Origin: Mixophyes australis
Taxonomy: Eukaryota; Chordata; Amphibia; Anura; Limnodynastidae
Reading direction: 5' to 3'
Length of the DNA: 64,000 bases
NCBI GenBank assembly: GCA_036250195.1
Contig: JAVHZZ010000003.1
Span: 344,784,875 to 344,848,874, forward strand
The translations under genes were made by a program, and so were the position numbers. Numbering within the stretch: the stretch's first letter is position 1; each line of letters starts with the position of its first letter. The notes under the pieces are model-generated. The model did not search any database. It saw only the letters and a program-made list of their open reading frames with translations, and was not told the DNA's origin. Of this stretch, positions 13,564 through 28,500 are shown in pieces.

Positions 13564-16500
13564 ATACACACATATATATAGGCATCTCTTATATCTGCAA
13601 ATTAAATTACACATAACAATATGTAAGGAAATCCAAGTTAATGCAGTTTATCCAATGTAAATATACACTCTTCATTCACATACCCGCATCTTACTTAATT
13701 TTGTTACCAGTCATATAAGTCTAGAATAAATGAATTTAAAATCAGCTGTAAATCTTTGAAACATGACTTGGGATTTATATTGAAGTGTTATTGTATCTTG
13801 TGAACACTGCAGCTATACTTACTTGTGTCATTGAAAGGTACTTTCTCACTGATGACACCCAGAGAGTCCTCCAGTCTACTGCTCAGGTCTACATGAAGAG
13901 TCTTCAGCTGATTTTGGCTGAGGAGGTAATAATATGTAATAATATGTAATAATAGAAAGAAAAAAACCTGATATATGTCTTCTAGGCTTACATTTCTGAA
14001 TCACACAGTCTTGGAGCGTTGAATGCCGGCCAAATGGAGACAAGATGTGTGTGTGCCGGTCCAATCTGACTCTACAAGGGGCTTGTTACTGCCTCCTTAT
14101 TCTGATAGCAGATAGGGGTTACCTGGCAATGTTGATTGTCCTATTATGCCAATTAATCCCAAAGCAACTGGCCATAGATTAAGAGTTGGGGCTCCAATCC
14201 CCGCCGCCTCTTTGCCACCTTCAACTCGCTACTCTCTCTCCCCCCCCCCCCTCTGTCCCGCCTTCCCTCTCCGCTTCTGACTTCGCCACCTTTTTCTCTT
14301 CCAAAATTGAGGCCATCAGACTGAACATCTCCTCTTCCCCTTCTCCAGCCACCCTCATTGTTTCTTCTCCCTCCAACAAACCAACTTTGGTGCTCCTTTT
14401 GCCCCACAACAGGCGAAGAAGTCTGCTCTCTTATTCGTTCCTCCCTACCCTCTACCTGTCCTCTTGACCCCATCCCCTCTCACCTCCTTCGCTCTCTCTC
14501 CCCCACTGCCTGTTCTTATCTCGCACACCTATTCAACTTATCACTCTCCTCTGGTGTAGTCCCCTCCTCTTTTAAACATGCTCTTATCTCTCCTATCCTC
14601 AAAAAACCCAATCTTGACCCCTCCTCTCTTGCTAACTATCGCCCTATCTCACTACTCCCCTATGCCTCCAAATTACTTGAGCGGATTGTCTGCAGCCGCC
14701 TCGCCAAACACCTCTCTGACCATTCCCTCCTCGACCCTCTCCAATCCGGCTACCGTCCCCAACACTCCACCGAAACTGCCCTGGCCAAGGTTACTAATGA
14801 CCTCCTATTGGCTAAGTCCAAGGGTCACTTCTCCCTACTCATCCTCCTCGACCTCTCCGCAGCCTTTGACACCGTGGACCACCCCCTCCTGCTGCAAACT
14901 CTTCTCTCTCTCGGTCTCTCTGGTTCTGTCCATGCCTGGTTCACCTCATACCTCGCCAATCGCTCCTTCTCTGTATCCACATCTGGTTCTTCCTCCTCCC
15001 CCTACCCTCTCCCTGTAGGAGTCCCGCAAGGCTCTGTTCTCGGCCCATTACTCTTCTCGCTCTATACCTCCTCCCTTGGTGCTCTCATCTCCTCCTTCGG
15101 TCTTCAGTATCACCTTTATGCTGATGACATTCAGCTCTACATCTCTTCTTCTGATCTTTCTTCCACCCTCCTCTCTCGGGTATCTGACTGCCTCTCCGCC
15201 ATCTCCTCCTGGATGTCTGCTCGCTTTTTCAAAATTAATATCTCTAAAATGGAACTTATTGTCTTTCCTCCACCCAGACTCCCATCCCACCATGACCTCT
15301 CTATTGTCGTCAATAATACCACCATCTCCTCTGTCACCCAACTCCGCTGCCTGGGTGTCACCCTCGACTCCTCTCTCTCTTTTGCTCCCCACAACCATTC
15401 CCTTGCCCAAACCTGTCGCTTCCAACTACACAACATCGCCCGCATCCGTCCCTTTCTCTCACAGGAAGCCGGCAAAACTATCATCCACGCACTCATCATC
15501 TCCGGCCTCGATTATTGTAACCTCCTCCTCACTGGCCTCTCCCAATCCCGTCTCTCCCCCTCCGCTCTATACTCAATGCGGCCGCTAGACTCATCTTCCT
15601 CTCACGCCGCTCCTCCTCGGCCTCCCCACTCTGCCTCTCCTTACACTGGCTTCCCTTCCCCTATAGAATCCTTTTCAAGCTCCTCACCACCACTTACAAG
15701 GCTCTCTCCCACTCTACCGCCCCCTACATCTCTAACCTCCTCTCCATTCATACTCCTGGCCGCTCCCTGCGCTCAGCCAATAATCGCCGCCTCTCCTCCA
15801 CTCTCATCACCTCTTCCCACTCCAGAATCCAGGACTTTTCCCGGGCAGCCCCCCTTCACTGAAATGACCTCCCTCACTCCATCCGCCTCTCTCCTACTCT
15901 GTGCTCCTTCAAACGTGCACTGAAAACTCACCTCTTCCGTAAAGCCTACCAACCATCTACTTAACCCCCTCACCTCCTCCACTCGCTTTTCCTTCTCTCC
16001 CTTTGCCTCTTCTAGCTCTACTCGTGCCTGTTCTGTCTAACCTCCCTTAGGATGTAAGCTCACATGAGCAGGGCCGTCTTCCCTCCTGTCTCCTCACCTG
16101 TTCTTCTACTCCATGCTTATTGTATTAGCCTGTGTGGAGCTTCTGAAGTATTGGTATTTTTGTTTATTGTTCTGTACTGTTTCACCCTGTATAGTCCACT
16201 GTTTGTACTGTGTACGGAGCTACGGATACCTTGTGGCGCCTAACAAATAAATGATAATAATAATAATAATAATAATAATAAAACTAGGGTCCACGGCATT
16301 GGAAGATTATCCAAAATATCTTATTTTCTATACTTTTGTCAGAAATCAATGAAAAAAACAAAGCTGCCTTGATTAAATATTAACACTCCTAGGAAAAAGC
16401 CATCATAATATTTCATTGCTGCTAGTAAGTTTATGTTAGGGTAATATAGACATTACCCAGTTTATTCAGTTACGTATGAGACATAAATCAGTACCCAGAG

Positions 16501-19500
16501 AAATTGTGCGTCAGAATCGCCAGGGTAATGAGTAGTTTATGGCGGAAGTTTCATCAGTGAGCTTGTACGGCTGCTCTGTAAACCATTATTTTCATCTGCT
16601 GCATTGTGGGGCATTTATAAGCCACTACTCTTTATATGGGACAAGTAATGTTCTTTTATGGTGTTGCATTAACATGTTATCTACACAGAGAAGTCAGCAG
16701 GTTTGAGGCAATACTCATGTGTGAGCTGAAAGCCTTTATCGTCATGGATACTGGTTCAGCTCGCAAAATAGCTCTTTTCCGTGTGTATAAGGGACATATA
16801 CTTCTGGCTAAATAAAGCAAGATCGGTATGATGTTCGAGAGACGTTTAGCTCAAATGCTTTTCCTTGTTAAAGCAAAGCAACAATCTATCGTTTCCAGGT
16901 TCATTTGTTACAGGGCACACCATTCAATTGTAGTAAATGGAACATCCTCCATATACATCAGATGTCACATCCACATATACATTGACAGTAAGCTGTGCAG
17001 AATGAATGAATGTCTTTACTGTACAGAAACAAATTATGCTAAAAAGAACATGATAATCACTACTTATATGGATATATACAGAGCTTAATTATGCATTATA
17101 CAGAAATGATATATGCATGGAACACACATTTATTAAGTACTACCACAATACACACGTGAGCTTGGTTCTACAGTACCAATGACCACATGCATTGCAACAC
17201 AGAAACACTCACCAGTCTTCTGATCGCAGTCTGCAGTCCTTGGCCTCTTTCTCCAGAGCTTGAGCTTTTACCTGAGGAATACACCAGATAGGTTAGATGT
17301 CTGCATATCCATAGCTTACAACCTCCAGCAAAGTAATACATCTCAGGGTGCAATGTTCTTCAAAGGCAAAGTTGTAATCTCAACAACTGCAGAATGAATG
17401 ATGAAAGTGTGTGTGGCTTATGTGCTGCGGACAGACAACATCAATGCAATGACAAATTTAAAGAGCGATTCCCTGATTTCTTTGCACCTTGGAAATAGCA
17501 CAAATGTGCTGTGACCCAGATTAGCGAAGTTGAAATTATTTGTCGCTAACAAGTGTACCACATTTATGCAACTTGTGTCATATTTTTAAATTAGTGTTAG
17601 CGCACCTTAAACAAGGTGAGGGGATCACAAAGCCCATGCAAAGAGTGCGCTGGACAGGAAGCTTTCAATAGATCAAGAATATTTAATGGGAAGTACAGCT
17701 AATATGTAAAACTATATACTAGATATGCAATTGTGATTGGAGCATTTAAAACCAGCTGCTTCCCACCACATCAGGCAATATTTCCCAGTTGAAGAGGAAA
17801 GCAAGTGTACCAAAGCAACGAGTTTTAACGCTCCAGTTGTCCTCACATACATACTGTATTAGAAGTAGAATTTTTACATATCAGTTTTACTAGTCATTAA
17901 ATAATCTACTATAAACCTCCTTCTCGCTCTGTCCTGATTCCACCATTCTTACTCAAATATTTTTAAACTGATCTTCTTGGGTCTACTGGAATATTTCTGA
18001 TGATTTCCCACTCATTAAAATTCATGTTTTATATAGTTACATTTTTGTGCCACACACAGCAAATTCATGGCAATTGCCTAATATTACGGTTCAATTGCAG
18101 CTGCACAGATTCACATATCACTTTAGTGATATCTCTTCCTCTACCTAAGGCTGGGTACACACTACAGAAAATGTATCCCGATGAGACATCTTTAGCGATT
18201 TTATAAACTGGACAAAAAAAAAGTCCCGATCAGCAGGCTGATTCATGTGTACACACTGTACACGGTTTACACAATTTACCTTCAGATCTGTGCTCTTCAT
18301 CTGTTATAACCATGGGCTGCCCACACCATAGAGATCTATGGACACTGCCGGTTGTGAGCACATACACACTGCAGAACTGAAACAACATCGTTCCATTGTT
18401 GAACGAGATTTTTAGCTCAGTTTCAAAATCAAATGAAACTATACGATGAGCTTTGGAATGATAATTGTTCCTCGTTGCAGTGTACACACACTAATGTGAT
18501 ATCGGGCTGAAGGGTTGTTTATGGTCCGATTGGTCCGATAATCGGCTGAAAACCCTGTAGTGTGAATCCAGCCCAAGGGCCTACTGCAGACGCCCTGAGC
18601 TACAAACACTATGAGTGAACTACTGATAATACAACTCTCTATTGTTATCAGCACATTGAAAAGTGATAACATAACCGTAATGAGGGCAACATATAATAAA
18701 AAAGTATCAAATAAACAATTATATTTTTTTAAAGCTAAAAATGTGTGCAACATTAATATTTATTATTTTAGTTTTGAAAGTGTATTTTGACACTTGTTGA
18801 TTATACGGGACCACTTGAAACATGGACTTCACCCACCCGTCATCCATTGCACCTCTCTGCTACTCTGCTAAAACGGTAATTTGGTAAAAGGGAATGATGA
18901 CTTTTGGTCCAACTAGTAACCTCACTGTAAGCCTCACATGGCTCCTGGTCTGATAACAGCAGTGAGAAGACAGCAGATCGGGAGCTGGATAATAGCATCG
19001 GTCCTAAGTGAGGTTTTGGGGGATGTCCTAAATGAACAACCTCTTTACTTTTTATTAATATAAACTATAAATAGTTTTGAGAATGGAATTCCATCTATTA
19101 TGTTTTTTTCAACAAACATAAAAGGTTAAAATAACAAAGTATGGACTGAACCGGCGTCTAGAAAAGATTTCTTTAAGCTGAATCTGCACAGTATTTCATG
19201 TACTGTCTCTATAACAGTCTTTCCACCCTGTCAGCAATATTAATACCAGCACACAAGAGGAAGGAACTGGAGTCATGTGTAATGCAGCAGTTTCCCTCAA
19301 AACAAGATGATTAGTGATTTTCTGCTTACCTCTAACTTTGCCTTGTCACTCTGTAACTTCTCAATAGTTTCCATGTACTTCTGCTTCAGACCATCCACGA
19401 CTGCTTGGTGCTGAGCAGTGCCGGTCTCCAGTACTTGAAGCCGACTCTTCAACTCTCCCTCTATCTGCTGGTGCTTCTCACTGGCCTCGAAATACTGGTA

Positions 19501-22500
19501 ACAGACAATGTTACTGTTATTCTACAACAGATTACTGACACACACACGCAAAGCTGAGGGGTAAATATCCCACAATGTCTTGTATCCAAGCCCTATAAAT
19601 ACCACATACACCAGATGTGGCCAATCCGTGGCTGTCAAGCTATTGTGGAACGACAAGTCTCAGCAGATCTGGAAGCTGGCAGTGTTACTGGGACTTACAG
19701 TTCCATAAAATCAGTCTCAGTCCGGTATATAATACAAAAGCGTCCGGATATCAGTACATACCTGGAGCCAGAGAATACCTAAGCTCGTTATGTATCATAA
19801 TAGGAGAAAAATACCAAACTCGTTTTATGGTTACATAGAAAACCGGCCATAAAAAGATACAAATTAACTCACACAAAAGCTAAAACTAGTAATAGAAAGC
19901 AGGAAATCCAAACTGAACATGTGACAAACCCCTATGTTACAGTAAAGTATTGTATGCTGATTCCCTCTCATTACAGGCGTCAGAAGTGGCCTAGGAACAG
20001 CAGGGCCAAGAGAAGAAGAAAGTAGGGTGTGTAGCCAAGGTAGAGCTGGAAGACAAAGCCCTTAAGAAAGGCAAAGTAATATCATCTTAAAAAGAAACAG
20101 TTATCAGTTTGTGATGACCTTCTGTAAATTGCAGAGGTGGACCTTGCTATTGTTTTTACCATGGCTAAACAAATTCATTATCCATCAAGACATATGTTTT
20201 TAAAGCATGTCTGTCTATATGTTCTAGCAGTAGTGTATTAAAGTATTTGCTAGGCTAACGCTGCAATCATAATAATAATGGGCCTGATTCATAAAGGAAC
20301 TTCTTATTTAAGTCTCCTGCACAAAACCATGTTACAATGCAAGGGGTGCAAATTAGTATTCTGTTTTGCACATAAGTTAAATACTGACTGTTTTTTCATG
20401 TAGCACACAAATATCAACTTTAAATTTCAGTGTACAAATAAGCTATCAAGACCCATGGTTGTGGATGAGCACCCTGTATCAGTTTATGGCAGGCTGCACA
20501 ATTGGAAGCCTTTGAAATATCTCTTTTAGGACAGTGATCTGCCCCAAACGCAGACATCTTTTCTGCTGAGTCAGGCAGCTGTGTTATACGTTAATAGACT
20601 AGGGGCACAGGAAAATATCATATTTTCTCCAATATCGTACTTACAGGAGGGTTGCGTGTTATGCAGATGAAGAGGAACTTATGACCTGCTGTGTGGAGGT
20701 AAAATCATGTTTGTAAGCCATTCTGGTAAGAAGCTAGGACAGTGTAACTAAAACCCGACTTAGAAGCTGTTGTCAACAGGAGTCATAAAGCCCTAATTTC
20801 CTTTTACACAGTCTTTTAGTTCTGACATCACATGAAGGGGGCTGTGGGCCCTGCAGCAGTTTTAAATCTGCAGTGTAACGCTAGGAAATTGTTCACTTTT
20901 GGGGAGTCAATCGTATATTGAAAAGAGTCCCATTTCTGCTTCTCCCAGCAACAGAAACTTGATCATACACGAGTTGCATCTATTCCTTTTCATTTTACAA
21001 TAAGCCATTGCATTATACTTTTGTATGTCATTTGATTAAATGTTTTATCTTAAGCATTGTGAATGTATTTTCCATATTAAATCACACTTAATAAGTTCAA
21101 GTCTCTGTGTTCTGACAAATTCACGCGACAGTTTTGTCAAAACACTACATAGTTGAAACAGAGGAAAACATTGTGGTCTACGTTTACGCTGATTAAAGTA
21201 AATTGTGATAGATTAGTTTGAAGGGAGAACCTAAGGCTTCCTGAATAAGAGTGTCAGCTCTTCACAAAAAGTCTTGGTGGTGGCATAATTGGTAAGGCAA
21301 AGCTAGTGTGTGGCATAGATAGGGAAGGATTTAATCATTTTAGACAGACACGGTGGTTGTTTTTGATTAACCCTTTGTCACACACCCATCACGCAGGTTC
21401 AGGTGAGTGTTGATTGTGACAATTTACTAGCAGCATTCCTTTTCCTGGGGCTGCAATTAACTTTTTGCATGTATAACAGATTTTCCAAGGGACTGAACAC
21501 TTCTGTAGGCTTGAGGACAGGAAGCTGATGGGTTTTTTCGCTAAGATTTTCCCATTTTTATAGTCTGTTATGTCTTAATATAGAGGTGCCCAGACTCTTT
21601 TGGCATGTCTGTCTGTAGAAACAGGTGGCATAATTACTGACAGCCAAATAGGTTAACTCACCTGTGCATGATTAAAGAAATCCTGAAAACATGAACTGTT
21701 GGTAGCTTTTGAGGACTGAGTTTGGGCACCTCTGCCTTAATACATACCTTGTAGCAAAATCATCTTAAATTATACAACTACTTGAAAAATACTTGGCAAG
21801 GTCTCAGTAAGTGCTATAATTCCATTACAGTATTTCAAAAAGCTTCATATAAAGGTCTATTTAAGCTTCATAAACCATCATTGAGATAAAGTTCAGTTTA
21901 CATGTACTCTGTGCAATAACTTAAATGGGGCTCATCAAAATATACTGAATTAGAAAGCAAAATTGACATACCTCCGTATGCATTAGAACAACATGGCATG
22001 CTTCTTCAAGGTTGTAACAACAAATTAAATTTTTTATTTTATTTTTTTTTAATGCTTTGTCATTAATGACAAAACATCAACAGGCGACATTAATTGAATT
22101 AAAAAAAAAAAACTTTGTGCGTTCTGCTGCAACTTTAATTTCCACATATATATCGGACATATCCTGCAGTGTATTGTCTGGCAAAATAGAGCGGATCTAG
22201 ACCTGTATTCAACACGAGACCTTTCTTCCGAGCTGCTCCTTGAATAGGGATGTGCGTATGCCCATATGTGCATTTTCAAAAAAAGACAAAATGCAATTTA
22301 TGGTCGTTTTGCGTGCCTTAATGAATTAGGCTCAAGATGTGCTGTGCCACATTTATACATCTCAAAACCAGGGGAGAAATTAATATAGATGAAATATTTT
22401 ATATTTACCAGATATAAACAAATTTTAAGAAACTAAAAGAAGTTCCTAATCCAAACATGTATAATATTCAATTATCTTCATATTCGATAGTTGGAATTTT

Positions 22501-25500
22501 GTCCCTTGTATCATAGAATTGCCCATTTTTGAGGACAGTGCGGCATGCGACAGGGGCAGTGCGACGATGTGAGGAGGTAAACAAAAGCAAGCTGTAAGCC
22601 ACAGACTGTGTGTTACATATTGGGACGAGCAGAGTCTCCTAACAGTGCAGTGTGGGGATGTGAGGCTTCTGGCAAACTGACTGACAGACTTTGGTTTCAA
22701 ACACAAATAACAATATAAAAACGAAGTTCATACTCTAGATGTGCTGTGTTTTCATCCGCATCAGAATGAATAACCGTAGCATAGAAAAATACTAAATTAA
22801 ACTAAAAGTGAAAGTAAACATAAGACAGCTTTAATTACCTGCCGTAATTCCTAGCCAGGCAACACTACTTTTATTTTACCTCTGTGCCATACAGAAAATG
22901 GGTCAACCAAAGTCACACAAACAAAACATTTTTAAAAAGCAAATTAACCCAATGCTCAAAAGTAATTATGTGCACATAATGTCACTGTAAATATCTCTAC
23001 TAATATTAAAGCATACCGTTTTACAAATATATAAGTTAGTTTTATGAAGATCAACAGCTGTAACTAACATTTTTAACAATAAAAACATTTTAAACATCTA
23101 AATACAATGCTCAAAAGCATTGTATTTAGATGTGAAGTTGGCACTAAACTAGAATAACCAATCACACACTGCAGTGTTAGTAAATAGTATTCCTACTGGC
23201 ACATACAACGAATACCACTTTCATACTGCCGCCCCGGCAATATCCCGGGTTTTTGCCGGTGCTCGGAGCGTCCCAGCTCAGAAACACCATTCATACTGCA
23301 CCTTGGACCCGGGAATTTCCCGGGTTGACCCCATTCATACTGCACAAGTCTGTGCCCTGGCAATTTGTGGGAGTCATCACCAGAGCAGTTTTCATTGGCT
23401 GAAAAATTTCTCCATTTCTCCTAAACTCCTTCTCGAATCTTCCACGGGCTCCCACCGATAACATCATCCTCCAGAGACAGGCAGACAGCCAATCAGCTTG
23501 TTTTCTGTGCAACACCCAGGTTGCACCATTCATAGTGCAGGCAACCCGGGTCCGACCCGGGAATTACCCCTCGATAAATCCCGGGTTGAAGACCCGGGAT
23601 TTTTGACTTGTACCATTCATACTGCACCAAGACCCGGGTCGTTTGAGCTTGCCCCGGCAAAAACCTGGGATTTTGGTGCAGTATGAATGGGGTATAAATT
23701 AGAACTTTGTTTAGTCAAAATTTAGGATCTCCTGAAAGTGCAGAGTAATGTTACATTTTACTGACCTGTATATGTAACCTCTCGTTTTCTTCTATCTTCT
23801 TCTGAAGGTCCTCATCAAAGACACTTTTTTGTTCCTGGCTCAGTTGAGAAGACTCTATGTGTTTCTGAAAGAGAAGGATGTAGCAGTAATTATTGTGAGT
23901 TATCAAATCGTTCAATCCCTTATTTACAAAATAACTCTATGGAGCTTATCTAATTTTAGATGAGTAAACTATAATATTTGAACAAAGACATAAAATGACA
24001 TCTGAGTGTTCTAAGGACCCAGCAGAGTAAGGTTACATATATTATTTTCTTACATCTAGGTGATACGCTCTACGAATGAACAACTGGACAAAGAAATTAT
24101 TAATTTATCCTCAAAGACCAGTTCTTAAATGGTCAACTCTGATTATCTTTCTCTGGTAAACTCAACATATAAAAATGTCCCAGGATGAGATTCCTGCAAC
24201 TTCCTCATGCACCACCCTGAAATAAATCATTAAACATCATTTATAATATACAGAAAAAATGCTTTTTATTATTTATGCAAATGCAACTATCTCTCTGCCA
24301 CGCACATTTTAAGGTGCACTCCCACTTTGCACTTCTTGCACTTCTTGCACCTGCCCCCGTAACTGGGCGCATGCGCCTATACTTGCAGGTTTGAGACTCC
24401 ACCTAAAAATGTGCGCAGCAGAAAGTGGAAAAACATTACTTTAAGTCCAACCTACCACTTTAGAGCCACCCACTTCATTCATTTCAAGTAATATTTTTCT
24501 TCTAAAACACTGCTGAGTTTAGCTTCATGTAGGTCTTGGATTAATCCCGACAGTGAGAGCATATTACGACTGTCTTTATTATACACGTCATTTTTGGTTT
24601 TATTACATTGCTCAAATATCATCATCATTTATTTATATAGCGCCACTAATTCCGCAGGGCTGTACAGAGAACTCACTCACATCAGTCCCTGCCCCATTGG
24701 AGCTTACAGTCTAAATTCCCTAACACACAGACACAGACTATGGTCACTTTGTTAGCAGCCAATTAACCTACTAGTATGTTTTTGGAGTGTGGGAGGAAAC
24801 TGGAGCACCCAGAGGAAACCCATGCAAACACGAGCAGAACATACAAACTTCTCACAGATAAGGCCATGGTCGCGAATTGAACTCATGACCAAAGTGCTGT
24901 AAGACAGAAATGCTAACCACTTAGCTACCGTGCTGCCCAAATATCATTATTATTAACATTTATTTATATAGTGTCAGCAAATTCCATAGAGCTTTACAAT
25001 TGACGACAAACACAATATACAATACTGGGTAATACACACAAAGAGGTAAGAAGTTCCAACTCGCAAGCTTATAAATATCACCTTTTATGTACACATACTC
25101 TCTACCCTTCAAAAAATCACAAAACAAAAACACAAGAACTTTTACACCCTCATAGATGCCCACAAAGCCAAGCGCTAACCTGTACAAACTTCTGCACAAA
25201 AGTCGGAGGTGGACCTCACAGTACTCGTATCGTAAATTAGCCAAATCATCTTAAGACCTCACAATTCCTACTGTCCAGTGGAGCTACAAAGCCGAACGAT
25301 CCTGAGGTCATATTAATAGTCCACTTATTAAATGTAGTTTTACTGTGGTGAGGAGCTTAGACCTCAGCATATCCCACTTTGAAAATCTTTATTTCTACGA
25401 TTACTTATCCTATTCAAATACAATGACCACAGCACTACTACAAACAGCAACTGACAAACATGATCCTAGTAATATGTATGGAAAGAGATAAGGAAACTGG

Positions 25501-28500
25501 AAGCCACCCACGAAGAAAGTCTTAATACCTTGGTCTTCTTGCCTTTGACTTCCATTACAGAGAGTTCCTCTTGCAAGAGCTCCACTCTCTTGGCCAGCTG
25601 TTGGTTTCGGAAGGTCAGACTGTCCATCTCCTGCTGCTGCTTCCTCAGTGACTGGTCTTTCATCTTCAGTTGCTCCTGGTAGAAATAACAGGTACACTTT
25701 TATTAAATACTACATTAAGGAAATATCAACTCAGTATGATTTTTAATGCCAACGAGAAAGACCGTGAGAGACCACTGGCGCTTGGAGTGCCAGCCATGTA
25801 CCACGTAATCTCCAGACATAACACCCTGGAAAACATTGAACTTGATCTGGACTCAGAGCGCTGATAAAAGCACCTTAAACAATGCAGCCACCCGTAAAGC
25901 TGAGCGTTCCAGTAAAATGAACCCCATTTAACCCCTTCAGTACTAAAGATGAGTGGGACTCAGCACTTTAGAGGTATAAGTCTTGGACAATTCCCACTCG
26001 CCCTTAGCACACAAGGGGTCTAAAGTAGTTGGAAGCATTCTTGCTCATCACCCACCGGTACATCCTGCCAATGGGGGGCTAGCAGAAGAGACACCTATTG
26101 ATGACATCACCACGTCGATGCACAATGACGTCACTGAGTGCTCCAGCAACATTTGTAGTGCAGGGAATGGAAGGAGGACACTTATTTTGTCTGACCTCCC
26201 TTATCCTGGCACATACAGCCTAAGGGGCACCACCTTATATGACCAACTCATTTGTGTTTCTACTAATTCAGGCAGTCTGTAGTTTTGCCCATTTCTCTGT
26301 TCTATCATGCTAAAGACAATGTTTAGAAATATTAACAAAAGAAAAGAATGTCAATATTAACAGGTAACTCATTAAACAAATTATAAAGTTAAAGTTACAC
26401 ATTAAGTCTGAGGACATGAGGGGTAGTTATCCACTGATCAAAGTGCTTCTGACAATTCTCCAATGAGCAACAAAGTGTAACCACAGCTTTCAGCGTTACC
26501 TGCTCGTCATTCCCTGGTTTCCCAAGAGGTAAATAGCACGGCTGGAGTTAGCTGTGTCCCAGCATTTCAGTTTTAAACACATTTACAGCAAGGACTACAA
26601 AGACATGGTCTGATGAGTTCGGTGTGGAAAAACTTGACTGCCCCGCACAGAGCCCTGACCTCAACCCCATCAAACACCTTTGGGATGAACTGGAACGGAG
26701 ACTGCGAGTCAGACCTTCTCATCCAACATCAGTGCCTGACCTCATAAATGCTCTACAAAATAAATGGGAACAAATTCCTACAGAAACATTCCAACATCTT
26801 GTGGAAAGCCTTCCAAGAGTTGAAGCTGTTATCGCTGCAAAAGGGGGACCAACTCCATATTAAAGTATATGTAATTGAATACAATGTCACTACAGTCCCT
26901 GTTGATTTAATGGTCAAGCGTCCGAATACTTTTGTCCATATAGTGTAATCTTCCTCTCCATTACCTTGTTCTTCTTTTTATGCAACGTTGCATGTGTAAA
27001 GAAAATTCTTCATACAATTAATAATGAATGCATACCTTCAAAGCTGCAGAATTAGCTTGTTCATCAACTACAGCCTTCTTCAACACCTGGTTCTGTGCCC
27101 GCAGCTGAAAAACAGCAGATTTAGAACAATGCAACACATTTGACTTCAAAAACATTTATTCATTGGCTTTCCATACACCATATACAGTTTAGCACTTGAT
27201 TCAATAATTTATATCAAACCTTGCTTGAAACAGGTACATGACCTTAAATAGAACATATCTCCAACACATTTAAAGCTTGAGAAAGTAACAAAAGCAGACA
27301 CCTTTATAACTCATTGTGTCAAAATGGATTTAATCAAAAGGTTAGTAAGGCAGATATCAACTTATAGTTTTATATTTGTTTACAGCACTCCATCCAACTT
27401 CAGTTTGCACTATGGTACATTGTGGGGGTCCTGTACAGTCGCACATGACAAGTCTGTTTCGTAACCGCAAAATGTGCTTTCACTTACCGCTTGCGCAGTA
27501 CAAAGATTTACATCTCAGTCTCCGAGAAGACTGCAACATATCTCCCTATTGCGCCTGTCTACGCTTAGAGAGGAGGGAATGGGCAGCTAGCGTGGGCATT
27601 GTACATGTTAACGAGATAAATTAAAAGTAGTGAACAGGCCTAGATAGTTCTCATTTTCATTATTTTAACAAACAGTCCAAAATTAATGCTTTTGTAGCAG
27701 ATGATCCCAAAATAAAACTTGTGGGAATTTATTTGTATGAACAATATTTGAGTTGTTTTTCATAAAAAAAAATTGGCATTTTGAGAAAATCTAAATTTTG
27801 AAAGTTTTACATTTGTAATTGCTATTAAAACATACTGCTTTGTTATATATCATATGAAAGCCCATAAAAAGAGGTTGTCTGTCCAGCTCAATCAGGTCAG
27901 CTACAAATCTAATTTGAAAAAAATGTTAAAAGCTAATTTTTCATAAAAAAGTACAGCTTTATAAAGGCATATAACTTCAAAACCAGTGCACGTATCAGCC
28001 TAAGATTTGGGGGTTTTCTTTACACCCATGGCAGCAGTTATTATGTCAAATTTCATTACAATCTGAAACGGTCAGTTTGAAACCCTGTGTTGATTTGATG
28101 TGGAATGACCCTTATGCAAGCGGTGGGTGCGAGTTAATTAAATGAAAATAAGCATTATTGTTTGTGGTGCATTACAAATCCCAGCACATTCAGGTCACTA
28201 GAGCTAGTCTTGCGCCATTACTTGTGTTTTTTTATTTTACCAAGACGTGGAAGTGATAAAAATAAAAATAAAATGTGCTTACTCACTGAACTTGAAAAAG
28301 TCCATTCATTGTGTACATACTACCATGGGTTTAAAAGACCAGGGGCTAGATTAAGCGGAGATGTTGCCTATAGCAACCAATCAGATTCTATCTGTCATTT
28401 ATTTAGTGCACTCTACAAAATGATAGCTAGAATCTGATTGGTTGCTATAGGCAACATCTTCACTTTTTCAAACCCGCAGTTTAGAAAATATACCCCCAGA

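Noticed and set aside
14358..15923. A 521-codon host protein
   Set aside because: The core is an L2 reverse transcriptase; the last part is out-of-frame sequence after a frameshift.
26624..26863. Functional transposase gene
   Set aside because: Only the C-terminal third of a Tc1 transposase is present; the DNA-binding part and the 5' inverted repeat are gone.
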